Assembly: GCA_020637805.1 (NCBI GenBank)
Contig: JACKJU010000007.1
Location: forward strand, 1 to 64,000
Reading direction: 5' to 3'
DNA: 64,000 bases
Origin: Nitratireductor sp.
GTDB taxonomy: Bacteria; Pseudomonadota; Alphaproteobacteria; Rhizobiales; Rhizobiaceae
The notes beneath the pieces are model-generated. The model ran no database searches and was not told where the DNA came from. It saw nothing but the letters and a program-made list of their open reading frames with translations. The position numbers and the translations under genes were made by a program. Below are positions 17,003-25,420 of the stretch, piece by piece; position 1 is the first letter of the stretch, and each line of letters starts with the position of its first letter.

Positions 17003-17569
17003 TTAGGCTTTCGGCAGCAGAACAGTGTCGATTACGTGGATCACGCCGTTGGACTGCTTCACATCGGCGATGGTCACGGTCGCAACATTTCCGTTCTCGT
17101 CGGTCAGGGTAATCTTGTCGCCGTCCATCTTGGCCTGCAGCGTGCAGCCGCCAACGGTGTTGACAGGGTGGGTGCCGCCGTCATCTGCGATCATCTTGCC
17201 GATTGCGTCAGACATGGCGTCTGCAGCGACAACGTGGCAGGTCAGGATCTTGGTGAGCTGATCCTTGTTCTCGGGCTTCAACAGGGTGTCGACAGTGCCA
17301 TCAGGCAGCTTTGCGAACGCTTCGTTGGTCGGGGCGAACACGGTGAAAGGACCTGGGCCCGAAAGCGTATCGACCAGTCCGGCAGCCTTGACAGCAGCAA
17401 CGAGCGTGGTGTGATCCTTCGAGTTTACGGCATTTTCCACGATGTTCTTGTCGGCAGGCATTTCAGCGCCACCCACCATCGGATTTTTCATTCCGTGGCT
17501 GGCTGCAAAGGCCGAACCGGCGATTCCGAGTGCTGCCACGAATGCGAGTGTCTTGATCGGGGATTTCAT
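17003..17569 (-). CDS. fasciclin-domain exported protein
   Basis: 188 residues. ATG 17569 has GAGGAGAG upstream and starts a signal peptide (MKSPIKTLAFVAALGIAGSA, cleavage near AFA). A single FAS1 domain follows: TLVAAVKAAGLVDTLSGPGP, FTVFAPTNEAFAKLP and the closing GVIHVIDTVLLPK. Such secreted proteins are adhesion-like or of unknown role, and in rhizobia several affect surface behaviour and symbiosis. Two cysteines (ILTCHV and GGCTL) may form a disulfide. It appears monocistronic with its own terminator. Confidence 0.93.
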   Translation of the reverse strand: MKSPIKTLAFVAALGIAGSAFAASHGMKNPMVGGAEMPADKNIVENAVNSKDHTTLVAAVKAAGLVDTLSGPGPFTVFAPTNEAFAKLPDGTVDTLLKPENKDQLTKILTCHVVAADAMSDAIGKMIADDGGTHPVNTVGGCTLQAKMDGDKITLTDENGNVATVTIADVKQSNGVIHVIDTVLLPKA

Positions 17570-17741
17570 TTTTCTCTCCTCAATGCCAGCGTGAAGCACT
17601 GTTCGGCGAGGGCTATATACCCGTCCGTTTCAAAGGGCTGGCTCGTTTGTGTCGTGCTTCACAAGGGTTACGGCCGCTCTTGGCGAACGGTTTGTTCACG
17701 CTTGCGTGAGGAGGGGATATTCGGCGATCCGGGTGCGATCC

Positions 17742-18755
17742 TCAGTATTTCCAGCCTGAGGCGAGCAGTTCGGCAACCTTTGGGGCAAAATAGGTGAGTA
17801 CGCCATCGCAGCCCGCGCGCTTGAAGGCGAGCATCGATTCCATCATGGCGCGGTCGTGGTCCAGAAAGCCTTTTTCCACCCCGGCCATGATAAGCGAGTA
17901 TTCGCCCGAGACCTGGTAGGCGAAGGTAGGCATCGCAAACGTCTGCTTCACCCGGTGCACGATATCGAGATAGGGCATGCCCGGCTTCACCATCAGCATG
18001 TCCGCGCCCTCCTCGATGTCGAGTTCGCATTCGCGCATCGCCTCGTCCGTGTTTGCGGGATCGAGGTAATAGGTCTTCTTGTCGCCCTTCAACAGCCCGC
18101 CGGTCGACACGGCTTCCCGGTAGGGGCCGTAGAATGCGGAGGCAAACTTCGTGGCATAGGACATGATCGCCACGTCCTGGAAACCTGCGGCATCCAGCGC
18201 GTCGCGGATTGCTCCGATACGGCCATCCATCATTTCCGACGGCGATATGATGTCGGAACCGGCCTGGGCCTGAATTACGGCTGCCCTGGCCACATGTTCC
18301 ACCGTCTCGTCATTGACGATCACGCCGTCGCGAAGGATGCCGTCATGGCCGTGACTGGTAAAAGGGTCCAGCGCCACATCTGTAATGAGGCCGATCTCCG
18401 GCACTTCCATCTTCGCGCGGCGGATGAATTCGCAATAGATGCCGTCCGGGTTGAGGATTGCGGCGCCAGTCTCGTCGCGCTTGGCGATCGGAATGTTGGG
18501 GAAGGGCGCAAGTGCGGGAATGCCGAGGTCTGCCGCCTTGCGCGCCGCCTTTACGGCGAGATCCACGCTCATGCGTTCTACGCCGGGCATGGAACCTACC
18601 GGTTCGGTGACGTTTTCGCCCTCGATAAGGAAGATCGGCCAGATCAGGTCATCGACGGTAACGAGGTTTTCCCGTGTAAGCCTTCTCGACCAGTCAAAGC
18701 GGCGGTTGCGGCGCATGCGCCGGCTGCCGGTAATTTCATCAACACTTCTTGTCAT
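17742..18755 (-). CDS. hemB: delta-aminolevulinic acid dehydratase (porphobilinogen synthase)
   Basis: 337 residues. It condenses two 5-aminolevulinate molecules to porphobilinogen in heme and cobalamin synthesis. The Schiff-base lysine is in LMVKPGMPYLD and the second in MSYATKFASAFYGPYREA. The metal-site segment reads ITDVALDPFTSHGHDG with Asp/Ala where zinc enzymes carry cysteines, so this is the Mg/K-dependent alphaproteobacterial type. ATG 18755 (MTRSVDEITGS) is chosen over the upstream frame extension to 18803. It diverges from the DUF6163 gene across a 166-bp region. Confidence 0.96.
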   Translation of the reverse strand: MTRSVDEITGSRRMRRNRRFDWSRRLTRENLVTVDDLIWPIFLIEGENVTEPVGSMPGVERMSVDLAVKAARKAADLGIPALAPFPNIPIAKRDETGAAILNPDGIYCEFIRRAKMEVPEIGLITDVALDPFTSHGHDGILRDGVIVNDETVEHVARAAVIQAQAGSDIISPSEMMDGRIGAIRDALDAAGFQDVAIMSYATKFASAFYGPYREAVSTGGLLKGDKKTYYLDPANTDEAMRECELDIEEGADMLMVKPGMPYLDIVHRVKQTFAMPTFAYQVSGEYSLIMAGVEKGFLDHDRAMMESMLAFKRAGCDGVLTYFAPKVAELLASGWKY

Positions 18756-18921
18756 CGGATAACTTGATCCCGTATCACGGTTTGCGCAAAGCTGTGCGCG
18801 CAACGGAAAAACCGCGGGCTTGCCGTTGTGCCCTCGATCATGTCGTGCAGGATTATATTCGCCCGTTCAACCCCTTGTCACCCAAATCCGGTGGTACGAG
18901 GGCCGCAGGAGGCCATTTTCG

Positions 18922-19332
18922 TTGAGTCTTGAACTCCAAGAGCCAGGAAAGGCCGAGAGGTTCCGCGAATTCCTGTACGCGACCTTTCTGCGCATGGTGG
19001 CGCTTGTCCTTCTGTTTCACGCAATCACCTTCTGGCTCTACCTCACCGGCGCCATGTCACCGGACATGCGGTTCGACACAATGCCGGAGCACTGGCAGAT
19101 AGCAGCAACCGTTCTGGCGGTCGTGATGCCGGTCGCGGCTCTTGGCCTTTGGGGGCGGTTCCCCTGGGGCGCGGCCCTCTGGTTCATTGTCATGGGCATC
19201 GAACTGTTCATGTTCTACTGGCGAACCGACCTTTTCGGCCAAAACATGGCCATCGTGGCGTTTCACCTCCTGACCTTCGCAATTTTTCTGGCCTTCAAGC
19301 TGCTTGGCGTCTTCTTGGCTAACAGGTCGTAA
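18922..19332 (+). CDS. DUF6163 family membrane protein
   Basis: 136 residues. The frame is open from 18820, but a near-perfect ribosome binding site (GCAGGAGGCC, 18906-18915) with a 6-nt spacer selects TTG 18922 (LSLELQEPGKAERFREFLY). Four hydrophobic segments follow (FLRMVALVLLFHAITFWLYL; IAATVLAVVMPVAALGLWG; GAALWFIVMGIELFMFYW; MAIVAFHLLTFAIFLAFKLL). I recognise it as the rhizobial DUF6163 family, a conserved membrane protein of unknown function often located beside the MarR regulator and glyA. Confidence 0.82.
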   Translation: MSLELQEPGKAERFREFLYATFLRMVALVLLFHAITFWLYLTGAMSPDMRFDTMPEHWQIAATVLAVVMPVAALGLWGRFPWGAALWFIVMGIELFMFYWRTDLFGQNMAIVAFHLLTFAIFLAFKLLGVFLANRS

Positions 19333-19333
19333 A

Positions 19334-19360
19334 GAAAACCGCCGGAAATGGCGGAATTTC
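19334..19360 (+). terminator. weak hairpin after the DUF6163 gene
   Basis: CCGCC and GGCGG pair around GGAAAT, flanked by A-rich and AATTTC sequence. It could be a weak terminator before ldtR. Confidence 0.35.
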
Positions 19361-19498
19361 AAGGGTTTGCCAGTTCAGGGCCAAGACGGTAACCGGTCGT
19401 TAATCCTGTGTTTTAAATAAAATTTGAGACGCTTCATGTAGAAATCTGCATCGAGCAGGGCAGAAATAAGCCCGCCGTAAAAAGCAGAGAGGCAAACC

Positions 19499-20011
19499 AT
19501 GAACACGATGAACGCAATGATCGGCAAGGCAATTGAACCGGAAGAGACCGGCGATGTCCGCATCCAGTATCTGGAAGCGCTGACACTCGTCGAGCGTCTG
19601 CACCGCCGCCTGCTGGATGTCATCAAGGACGAGTTCGACCGCCACGGCCGCAACGATATCAATGCGGTCCAGGCTCTCCTGTTGCACAACATCGGAAACT
19701 CCGAATTGACGGCAGGCGAGTTGCGCAGCCGCGGCTACTATCTCGGTTCCAACGTCTCGTACAATCTGAAGAAACTTGTAGATCAGGGCCTGATCAACCA
19801 TCAGAAGTCGCGCGTCGACCGCCGGTCTGTTCGCGTTTCCCTGACCGATGAAGGCCGCAAGATTGCAAAACTGGTAGAGGAACTCTATCAGCGCCATGTC
19901 GGCTCCATCGAGAAGGTGGGTGGCATCAATTCCGAGGAATTCGCCCGCATGAACAAGTCGCTGCAGCGTCTGGAGCGCTTCTGGACCGACCAGATACTCT
20001 ACCGTCTCTAA
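19499..20011 (+). CDS. ldtR: MarR-family regulator of L,D-transpeptidase (LdtR-like)
   Basis: 170 residues. The winged-helix core is visible: LLLHNIGNSELTAGELRSRG, then YYLGSNVSYNLKKLVDQGLI and the wing SRVDRRSVRVSLTDEGR. LdtR regulates an L,D-transpeptidase gene and osmotic/cell-wall tolerance in Liberibacter and Sinorhizobium; here an ldtP-like gene follows 417 bp downstream on the same strand, which supports the name. ATG 19499 follows GAGAGGCAAACC. A strong terminator separates it from ldtP, so the two are not one operon. The LdtR binding site was not identified. Confidence 0.9.
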   Translation: MNTMNAMIGKAIEPEETGDVRIQYLEALTLVERLHRRLLDVIKDEFDRHGRNDINAVQALLLHNIGNSELTAGELRSRGYYLGSNVSYNLKKLVDQGLINHQKSRVDRRSVRVSLTDEGRKIAKLVEELYQRHVGSIEKVGGINSEEFARMNKSLQRLERFWTDQILYRL

Positions 20012-20038
20012 TCACGGATCATTGTTCCGCATGGGACA

Positions 20039-20084
20039 AGCGAAAACCGGGCTGCCGAATGCCGGCAGTCCGGCTTTCGCTTTT
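20039..20084 (+). terminator. Rho-independent terminator after ldtR
   Basis: AGCGAAAACCGG...CTGCCG pairs with CGGCAG...CCGGCTTTCGCT around AATGC, followed by TTTT. It is long and nearly perfect, 28 bp past the ldtR stop. Confidence 0.85.
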
Positions 20085-20290
20085 GTGAATCCCGTTGGGA
20101 AATACCAGTTTGGACGTGTTTGAGCGGGAAAAGCCTGCCGGGCGTATTGGAATACGTCCGGATATGCGCTATCAAGAAATGACGTTACGGAAACCAGTCA
20201 CGCATTATTGAGCCGAATAATCTGTTCTTCCCGGACAAGCGGCCTAAATTGAAGCACAATGTGTGACTAATGAGCCGGACAGGTTGCTGG

Positions 20291-20305
20291 TTAACCGACT
20301 GTTAA
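20291..20305. promoter_or_regulatory. CtrA-type box upstream of ldtP
   Basis: TTAA-CCGACTG-TTAA matches the alphaproteobacterial CtrA consensus TTAA-N7-TTAA. It lies 124 bp before the ldtP start in the non-coding ldtR-ldtP gap. Confidence 0.5.
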
Positions 20306-20338
20306 AACCGGATGGACTAGCCAATTAAGAACGACGGC

Positions 20339-20363
20339 CCCGCGATTCGGCTGCAATCGCGGG
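20339..20363 (+). promoter_or_regulatory. perfect hairpin in the ldtP leader
   Basis: CCCGCGATT (20339-20347) pairs with AATCGCGGG (20355-20363) around CGGCTGC, with no T-run after it. It is 66 bp before the ldtP start and could be a leader hairpin or a dyad operator. Besides this, the CtrA-like box and the ldtR terminator, the 417-bp gap 20012-20428 shows nothing else I can support. Confidence 0.45.
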
Positions 20364-20428
20364 TGCTGTGGCATTTTCAGGCTTTGAGCGAATACTGCTG
20401 AAGGTCTGATTGAGGGGTGATTGAAGAT

Positions 20429-21688
20429 ATGATGGACAGAAGGAAATTCCTGCTCGGAACGGTGGCGCTGGCCGCATTGCCAAATGTAGCAAGCGCGGCT
20501 TATGCGGAATCGGCGATCGATCGGCTCCTCCAGCGCCAGAGCAAGAGCTCGTGGTCGGACGAGTTCGATTCGCGCAAGGGCGAGGCGGGAATGTCGCAGT
20601 CCAGCGAGCCCATCTTCTCGGAGCGCACGCCCGCGCTTATCGAGCAGGCCATTATACAGTACCGTCAAATCGTCACGAATGGCGGATGGCCGGTTGTTCC
20701 TGCCGGTTCCAAGCTGAAACTGGGTTCGGTTTCGAGCGCTGTGCCGATCCTTCGCAGGCGCCTCATCATTTCAGGCGATCTTGCCGCCACTGCCGGCCAG
20801 TCCGAAGTGTATGATTCCTGGGTAGATGCTGCGGTGCGCCGTTTCCAGGCACGCCACGGCCTTCCTGCAGACGGTGTTTTGGGCAACTATACCTTTGCTG
20901 CCATGAACATTCCGGCAAGCACGCGTCTCATGCAGCTTGAGACAAACCTGGTTCGCTTGCGCTCGATGTCCGGTTACCTGGGCGACCGCTACGTGATGGT
21001 CAACATTCCTGCGGCCCATATCGAGGCCGTTGAAAACGGCCGTGTGGCCTCGCGCCATACGGCAATCGTCGGCAAGGTCGACCGCCAGACCCCGATCCTC
21101 AATTCCAAGATCCAGCAGATCAACCTGAACCCCTACTGGACCGCGCCAAAATCCATCGTGCGCAAGGACATCATTCCGCTGATGCAGAAAGACCCGACCT
21201 ATCTGCAGCGCAATTCGATCCGCATCTTCGGTCCCGACGGTTCGGAAATTCCGCCCGAGACCATCGACTGGAATACCGAAGAGGCTGTGAACTACATGTT
21301 CCGCCAAGATCCGGGCAAGATCAACGCGATGGCATCGGTGAAGATCAACTTCCCGAACCCGCACGCCGTCTACATGCACGATACGCCGCAGCAGGGCCTG
21401 TTCGGCAGGCTGATGCGCTTCGAATCCTCCGGTTGCGTACGCGTTCAGAACGTACGCGATCTGGTAGCCTGGCTTACCAAGGACACTCCCGGCTGGGATC
21501 GCCGCCAACTTGAAAACGTGATCGAGAGCGGCGAGCGCGTGGATGTCGAACTGACCAATCCGGTGCCGGTGTATTTCACCTACATCACCGCCTGGGCAAC
21601 CCCGGATGGCACCGTGCAGTTCCGCGACGACATCTACCACCGGGACGGCGCCGAGGAACTGGTACTGGGTACGACAGACAGCCTGTGA
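20429..21688 (+). CDS. ldtP: L,D-transpeptidase (YkuD) with peptidoglycan-binding domain
   Basis: About 419 residues. A Tat-like N-terminus (MMDRRKFLLGTVALAALP) is followed by a peptidoglycan-binding domain (~120-165: VDAAVRRFQARHGLPADGVL) and a YkuD catalytic domain (~185-345). Its histidine is in YMHDTPQQGLFG and its cysteine in FESSGCVRVQN. It forms 3-3 cross-links or attaches proteins to peptidoglycan in the periplasm, the YcbB/LdtD-like group. Start: ATG 20429 or the next codon 20432; a GTG 12 bp upstream is also in frame. A CtrA-like site and a leader hairpin lie upstream. The SDR gene converges 2 bp after its stop. Confidence 0.94.
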   Translation: MMDRRKFLLGTVALAALPNVASAAYAESAIDRLLQRQSKSSWSDEFDSRKGEAGMSQSSEPIFSERTPALIEQAIIQYRQIVTNGGWPVVPAGSKLKLGSVSSAVPILRRRLIISGDLAATAGQSEVYDSWVDAAVRRFQARHGLPADGVLGNYTFAAMNIPASTRLMQLETNLVRLRSMSGYLGDRYVMVNIPAAHIEAVENGRVASRHTAIVGKVDRQTPILNSKIQQINLNPYWTAPKSIVRKDIIPLMQKDPTYLQRNSIRIFGPDGSEIPPETIDWNTEEAVNYMFRQDPGKINAMASVKINFPNPHAVYMHDTPQQGLFGRLMRFESSGCVRVQNVRDLVAWLTKDTPGWDRRQLENVIESGERVDVELTNPVPVYFTYITAWATPDGTVQFRDDIYHRDGAEELVLGTTDSL

Positions 21689-21690
21689 TT

Positions 21691-22677
21691 TCAGGCTGCG
21701 GCACGCAGTCCGGGCTTTCCAATGTCTGCAAGTGACTTCCTTACGGCATCTTGAACCGGCGTCTGTAGCAAGGGTCCTGTTATCTTTTCGAGCGCGGTTC
21801 CGTCGAGGCGGTGCGGCGTGAACCACAGATAGCGCATATCAGCCAGCTCGCGCATCATGGGTATGAAGAGGCTGGCGATACGTACCGGTAGCCAGTTGAA
21901 CCGGTTCAATCGGAGCTTTTGCCCGATTGCGCTTTCAGCAGCGGCATGCATCTCGTTTCCGGTCAGCGTGTGGCCCGCGAAGTTTACCTCCGTATAGGTG
22001 GGCAGGGCAGGTGCCTTGCCCGCGATGGCCACGAAGGCCTGCGCCAGATCCGGAAGATATGCCCATGAGTGTGCGGCTTCGGGATCGCCCGGATATGTGA
22101 AGCGCCCCTGTTCCACCTTGTTGGCAATCAACAGGTCGAACCATGAACCGGTGCCCGTTCCGCCGAAGAAGTCGCCGGCACGAATGAGAATTGTCTTAAC
22201 AGCATTTCCTGAAGCCTCGTGCCTGAACGATTCTTCCATCTCCTCCCGTATCACGGCCTTGCGATGATCGGGTACTTTCGGCGTGGACGGGCTCAGGACT
22301 GGGGCAATCGTTGTGCCGTAATTGTAGACATTTCCTGGAAACAGGTGGATAGCGCCTGTGGCCTTCGCTGCGGCAATAACGTTGCGCGCCATCGGCAGAC
22401 AGAATCTGGGCCAGTCCGTGTAGGCCGGGTTGAGGGCATTGAAGATAAAGCCTGCGCCATCTGCCGCGGCTGCAAGTTCAGCCGCGTTCATGGCGTCGGC
22501 CTTGCGGCATTCCACGTTCTCCAGTTTCTCCAGCGTTCCGCATCTGCCGCTGCGGGTAATCGCGATGACCCTCCAGCCCGCTGCCTGGAAGGCCTCTCCG
22601 ATTACACGGCCCAGTCTTCCGTTGGCACCTGCAATCGCGATCGTTTCAAGATGGCCGGTTGTGTTCGTCTCCTGCAT
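21691..22677 (-). CDS. NAD(P)-dependent epimerase/NmrA-like SDR protein
   Basis: 328 residues. An extended short-chain dehydrogenase fold is shown by IAGANGRLGRVIGEAF (Rossmann glycine motif), FNALNPAYTDWPRF and IRAGDFFGG. The canonical YxxxK catalytic pair is not obvious (FPGNVYNYG stands near its place), so it may be a sensor or a reductase with divergent chemistry. It is divergently transcribed from a LysR regulator across an AT-rich 116-bp region, the usual arrangement for a LysR-controlled gene. It abuts ldtP by 2 bp without overlap. Confidence 0.87.
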   Translation of the reverse strand: MQETNTTGHLETIAIAGANGRLGRVIGEAFQAAGWRVIAITRSGRCGTLEKLENVECRKADAMNAAELAAAADGAGFIFNALNPAYTDWPRFCLPMARNVIAAAKATGAIHLFPGNVYNYGTTIAPVLSPSTPKVPDHRKAVIREEMEESFRHEASGNAVKTILIRAGDFFGGTGTGSWFDLLIANKVEQGRFTYPGDPEAAHSWAYLPDLAQAFVAIAGKAPALPTYTEVNFAGHTLTGNEMHAAAESAIGQKLRLNRFNWLPVRIASLFIPMMRELADMRYLWFTPHRLDGTALEKITGPLLQTPVQDAVRKSLADIGKPGLRAAA

Positions 22678-22761
22678 GATCTCATTCCCTGATTGACGAG
22701 AGGATGCAGTATTCTTTCATTTTGAGTATGAATTGAAAATTTCCAGATATTCATATAAAGT

Positions 22762-22775
22762 ATTCAATATTGAAT
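22762..22775. promoter_or_regulatory. 14-bp palindrome in SDR/LysR intergenic region, probable LysR operator
   Basis: ATTCAATATTGAAT is a perfect palindrome 18 bp before the LysR start and contains a T-N11-A arrangement. The surrounding 22678-22793 region is strikingly AT-rich for this genome, as expected of a divergent promoter. Confidence 0.6.
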
Positions 22776-22793
22776 TGAATGAACGGTTGAATC

Positions 22794-23690
22794 ATGCGGA
22801 CCGGTGGAAGTTTCGACTGGAACCAATTGCGCAGTTTCCTCGCTGTTCTCGATGAAGGTTCGCTGGCAGCGGCGGCGCGGGTAACCGGTATAAGCCAGCC
22901 CACCCTGGGCAGGCATATAGACGAACTGGAAGCCGATCTGGATGCTACGCTGTTTTCGCGGGGGCGTGGCGGCATGCTGCCCACCGAAACCGCCTTGAAA
23001 ATTGCCGAGCAGGCGCGGGAGATGAAGCGAAGCAGCGAAGTCATATCCTCGGCTGCAGCGGACACTGCTCAAACACTGCGGGGAACCGTCAGGATTACCG
23101 CAAGCGATATCGTCTCGACCTATCTGCTGCCCGCCGTACTGGCGCAAGCGTTGGAGCGCTATCCCGGGATCGAGATCGAGCTTCATGCCTCAAATACGCA
23201 GGAAAACCTGCTGCAGCGCGACGCCGACATCGCCATCCGCATGACCCGCCCGACGCAGAACGATCTGATTGCCCGCAAGATCGGTGAATTCGGTATGGGT
23301 ACCTACGCTCATCGCAGCTATCTTGAGCGGGCCGGATCGCCCTCTACAGCAGGAGAACTTTCGGCACACACGATAGTTGGCTATGATCGCGATGATACAA
23401 TCATTCGCGGATTTGCCGCCGCCGGACACATGGTTCAGCGCAAGTTCTTTCGCTTCCGTTGTGATAACCAGATCGCAGCCTGGCGCGCGGTGTGCGAGGG
23501 CGTTGGAATTGGTTTCGGCCCGAACCGGCTTGCCCGCCAGGAGCCCCAGCTGGTCCGCCTGCTGCCGGACATGCAGATACCTTCCCTGCCGGTATGGCTG
23601 GTCTCCCATCGCGAATTGAGAACCAGCTTGCGCATCAGGACTGTCAGCCCCCTTCTTTGGGAACAGCTTTCGCAATTGGACCTCGGGTAG
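22794..23690 (+). CDS. LysR family transcriptional regulator
   Basis: 298 residues. The N-terminal HTH reads WNQLRSFLAVLDEGSLAAAA, then VTGISQPTLGRHIDELE; a periplasmic-binding-protein-like effector domain starts near residue 95 (GTVRITASDIVSTYLLP). It is divergent from the SDR gene with a palindromic site between them, so it most likely controls that gene and itself. Start ATG 22794 gives the standard position of the HTH; no strong ribosome binding site is visible. The effector is unknown. Confidence 0.93.
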   Translation: MRTGGSFDWNQLRSFLAVLDEGSLAAAARVTGISQPTLGRHIDELEADLDATLFSRGRGGMLPTETALKIAEQAREMKRSSEVISSAAADTAQTLRGTVRITASDIVSTYLLPAVLAQALERYPGIEIELHASNTQENLLQRDADIAIRMTRPTQNDLIARKIGEFGMGTYAHRSYLERAGSPSTAGELSAHTIVGYDRDDTIIRGFAAAGHMVQRKFFRFRCDNQIAAWRAVCEGVGIGFGPNRLARQEPQLVRLLPDMQIPSLPVWLVSHRELRTSLRIRTVSPLLWEQLSQLDLG

Positions 23691-23958
23691 GGCGGGCAGC
23701 AATCCTGCAGCGGTGCCCGTACGGCACCGGAATGGCAGGCCTGTTTTCACCAAAATTTGCAGTTCGAATGTTTGGACTTTTTGCGGACTGTGCTATCAGC
23801 CGCCTGCAACAACTGCCGAAAAACAGCTCCCGGACGCATTCCGGTGCCCCGGCGGACGTAAATGGACAAGTGCCAGTCCTGCCGTCCGGCGTAATTCGGC
23901 CTTTCGATGCCAAGCAGGCAATGCTGCTACGGACAACTCTCATACGGGATCAAACGTG

Positions 23959-25275
23959 ATGGATCACTCAGTCAACGATCTGACCGGGGAACTGGACAGC
24001 TTTTTCAACAAACCGCTGGAAGAAGTGGATGCCGATATCTTCGGCGCCATCCGAAATGAGCTTGGCCGTCAGCGCCACGAGATCGAACTGATCGCATCCG
24101 AAAACATCGTCAGCCGGGCCGTCCTGGAAGCCCAGGGCTCCATCATGACGAACAAGTATGCCGAGGGATATCCGGGCAAGCGCTACTATGGCGGCTGCCA
24201 TTTCGTGGATATCGCCGAGGAACTGGCAATCGAACGTGCAAAGAAGCTGTTCGGCGCGAATTTCGCCAACGTGCAGCCCAATTCCGGTTCGCAGATGAAC
24301 CAGGCGGTTTTCCTGGCGCTGCTGCAGCCGGGTGACACATTCATGGGTCTGGACCTCAATTCCGGCGGTCACCTTACCCATGGCTCGCCCGTCAACATGT
24401 CGGGCAAGTGGTTCAACGTCGTTTCCTACGGCGTGAACAAGGAAACACAGCTTGTGGACCTGGACGAGATCGCTGCCCGTGCGGAAGAACACAAGCCCAA
24501 GCTGATCATCGCCGGTGGAACCGCATATTCGCGCGTCTGGGACTGGAAGCGCTTCCGCGAGATCGCCGACAGCGTTGGCGCATACCTGATGGTCGACATG
24601 GCCCATATTGCCGGTCTGGTTGCCGGTGGCGTTCATCCTTCGCCGGTTCCGCATGCGCATGTGGTCACGACGACCACTCACAAGTCCCTGCGCGGCCCGC
24701 GCGGCGGCATGATCCTGTCCAATGACGAGGATATCGCAAAGAAAATCAACTCCGCCGTATTCCCCGGTCTGCAGGGCGGACCGCTCATGCACGTGATTGC
24801 CGCCAAGGCAGTTGCTTTTGGCGAAGCGCTTCAGCCTTCCTTCAAGGCCTATGCAGCCCGCGTGAAGGAAAACGCGGACGCGCTGGCCAAGAACCTGATC
24901 GGCAACGGCCTCGACATCGTTTCGGGCGGTACCGACAACCACCTGATGCTGGTCGACCTGAGGCCGAAGAATGCCACCGGCAAACGTGCCGAGGCAGCCC
25001 TTGGCCGCGCAAACATCACCTGCAACAAGAACGGTATCCCGTTTGACCCTGAAAAGCCTTTCGTCACCTCTGGTGTTCGACTGGGTACGCCTGCAGGCAC
25101 CACGCGCGGCTTCGGCGTCAAGGAATTCCAGGAAATCGGCGATCTCATCACGGAAGTTCTCGACGGCTTGAAGGCCGCGAATTCCGACGAAGGCAATGCC
25201 GCCGTGGAAGAAGCCGTCAAGCAGAAGGTCATCGACCTGACTGGCAAGTTCCCGATATACGGATACATGGGCTGA
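23959..25275 (+). CDS. glyA: serine hydroxymethyltransferase
   Basis: 438 residues, normal length. It is PLP-dependent and interconverts serine and glycine while charging tetrahydrofolate, the main one-carbon source. ELIASENIVSRAVLEAQGS, YAEGYPGKRYYGGC and the PLP lysine in VVTTTTHKSLRGPRGG are present. ATG 23959 is chosen over an upstream frame extension because MDHSVNDLTGELDSFF begins the family-like sequence. The 268-bp leader (23691-23958) shows no recognisable glycine or SAM riboswitch. nrdR follows. Confidence 0.97.
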   Translation: MDHSVNDLTGELDSFFNKPLEEVDADIFGAIRNELGRQRHEIELIASENIVSRAVLEAQGSIMTNKYAEGYPGKRYYGGCHFVDIAEELAIERAKKLFGANFANVQPNSGSQMNQAVFLALLQPGDTFMGLDLNSGGHLTHGSPVNMSGKWFNVVSYGVNKETQLVDLDEIAARAEEHKPKLIIAGGTAYSRVWDWKRFREIADSVGAYLMVDMAHIAGLVAGGVHPSPVPHAHVVTTTTHKSLRGPRGGMILSNDEDIAKKINSAVFPGLQGGPLMHVIAAKAVAFGEALQPSFKAYAARVKENADALAKNLIGNGLDIVSGGTDNHLMLVDLRPKNATGKRAEAALGRANITCNKNGIPFDPEKPFVTSGVRLGTPAGTTRGFGVKEFQEIGDLITEVLDGLKAANSDEGNAAVEEAVKQKVIDLTGKFPIYGYMG

Positions 25276-25278
25276 GCA

Positions 25279-25334
25279 TTTGCCTGCACGGGATTGCCTT
25301 CACGGCACTGCCTGAACGGTATTGCCTGCACGGC
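25279..25334 (+). repeat. four tandem copies of an imperfect 14-bp repeat
   Basis: Four head-to-tail units of the form (A/T)(T/C)TGCCT(G/T)(C/A)ACGG(G/C/T) begin 4 bases after the glyA stop, at 25279, 25293, 25307 and 25321, with a decayed fifth unit beginning ATTG. Period 14 is out of frame with any codon reading, and the block is intergenic. Confidence 0.8.
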
Positions 25335-25420
25335 ATTGAAAGACGGCGAATTGGGGGTGGTGCAGCCACCCTCAAACCTGCTATTCGCTTCTTCGCCATC
25401 AATCACGTGCCGGTTTGCTC

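Noticed and set aside
23691..23958. Possible glycine riboswitch before glyA
   Set aside because: I could not find the paired aptamer core or an expression-platform hairpin. The leader looks like ordinary sequence.
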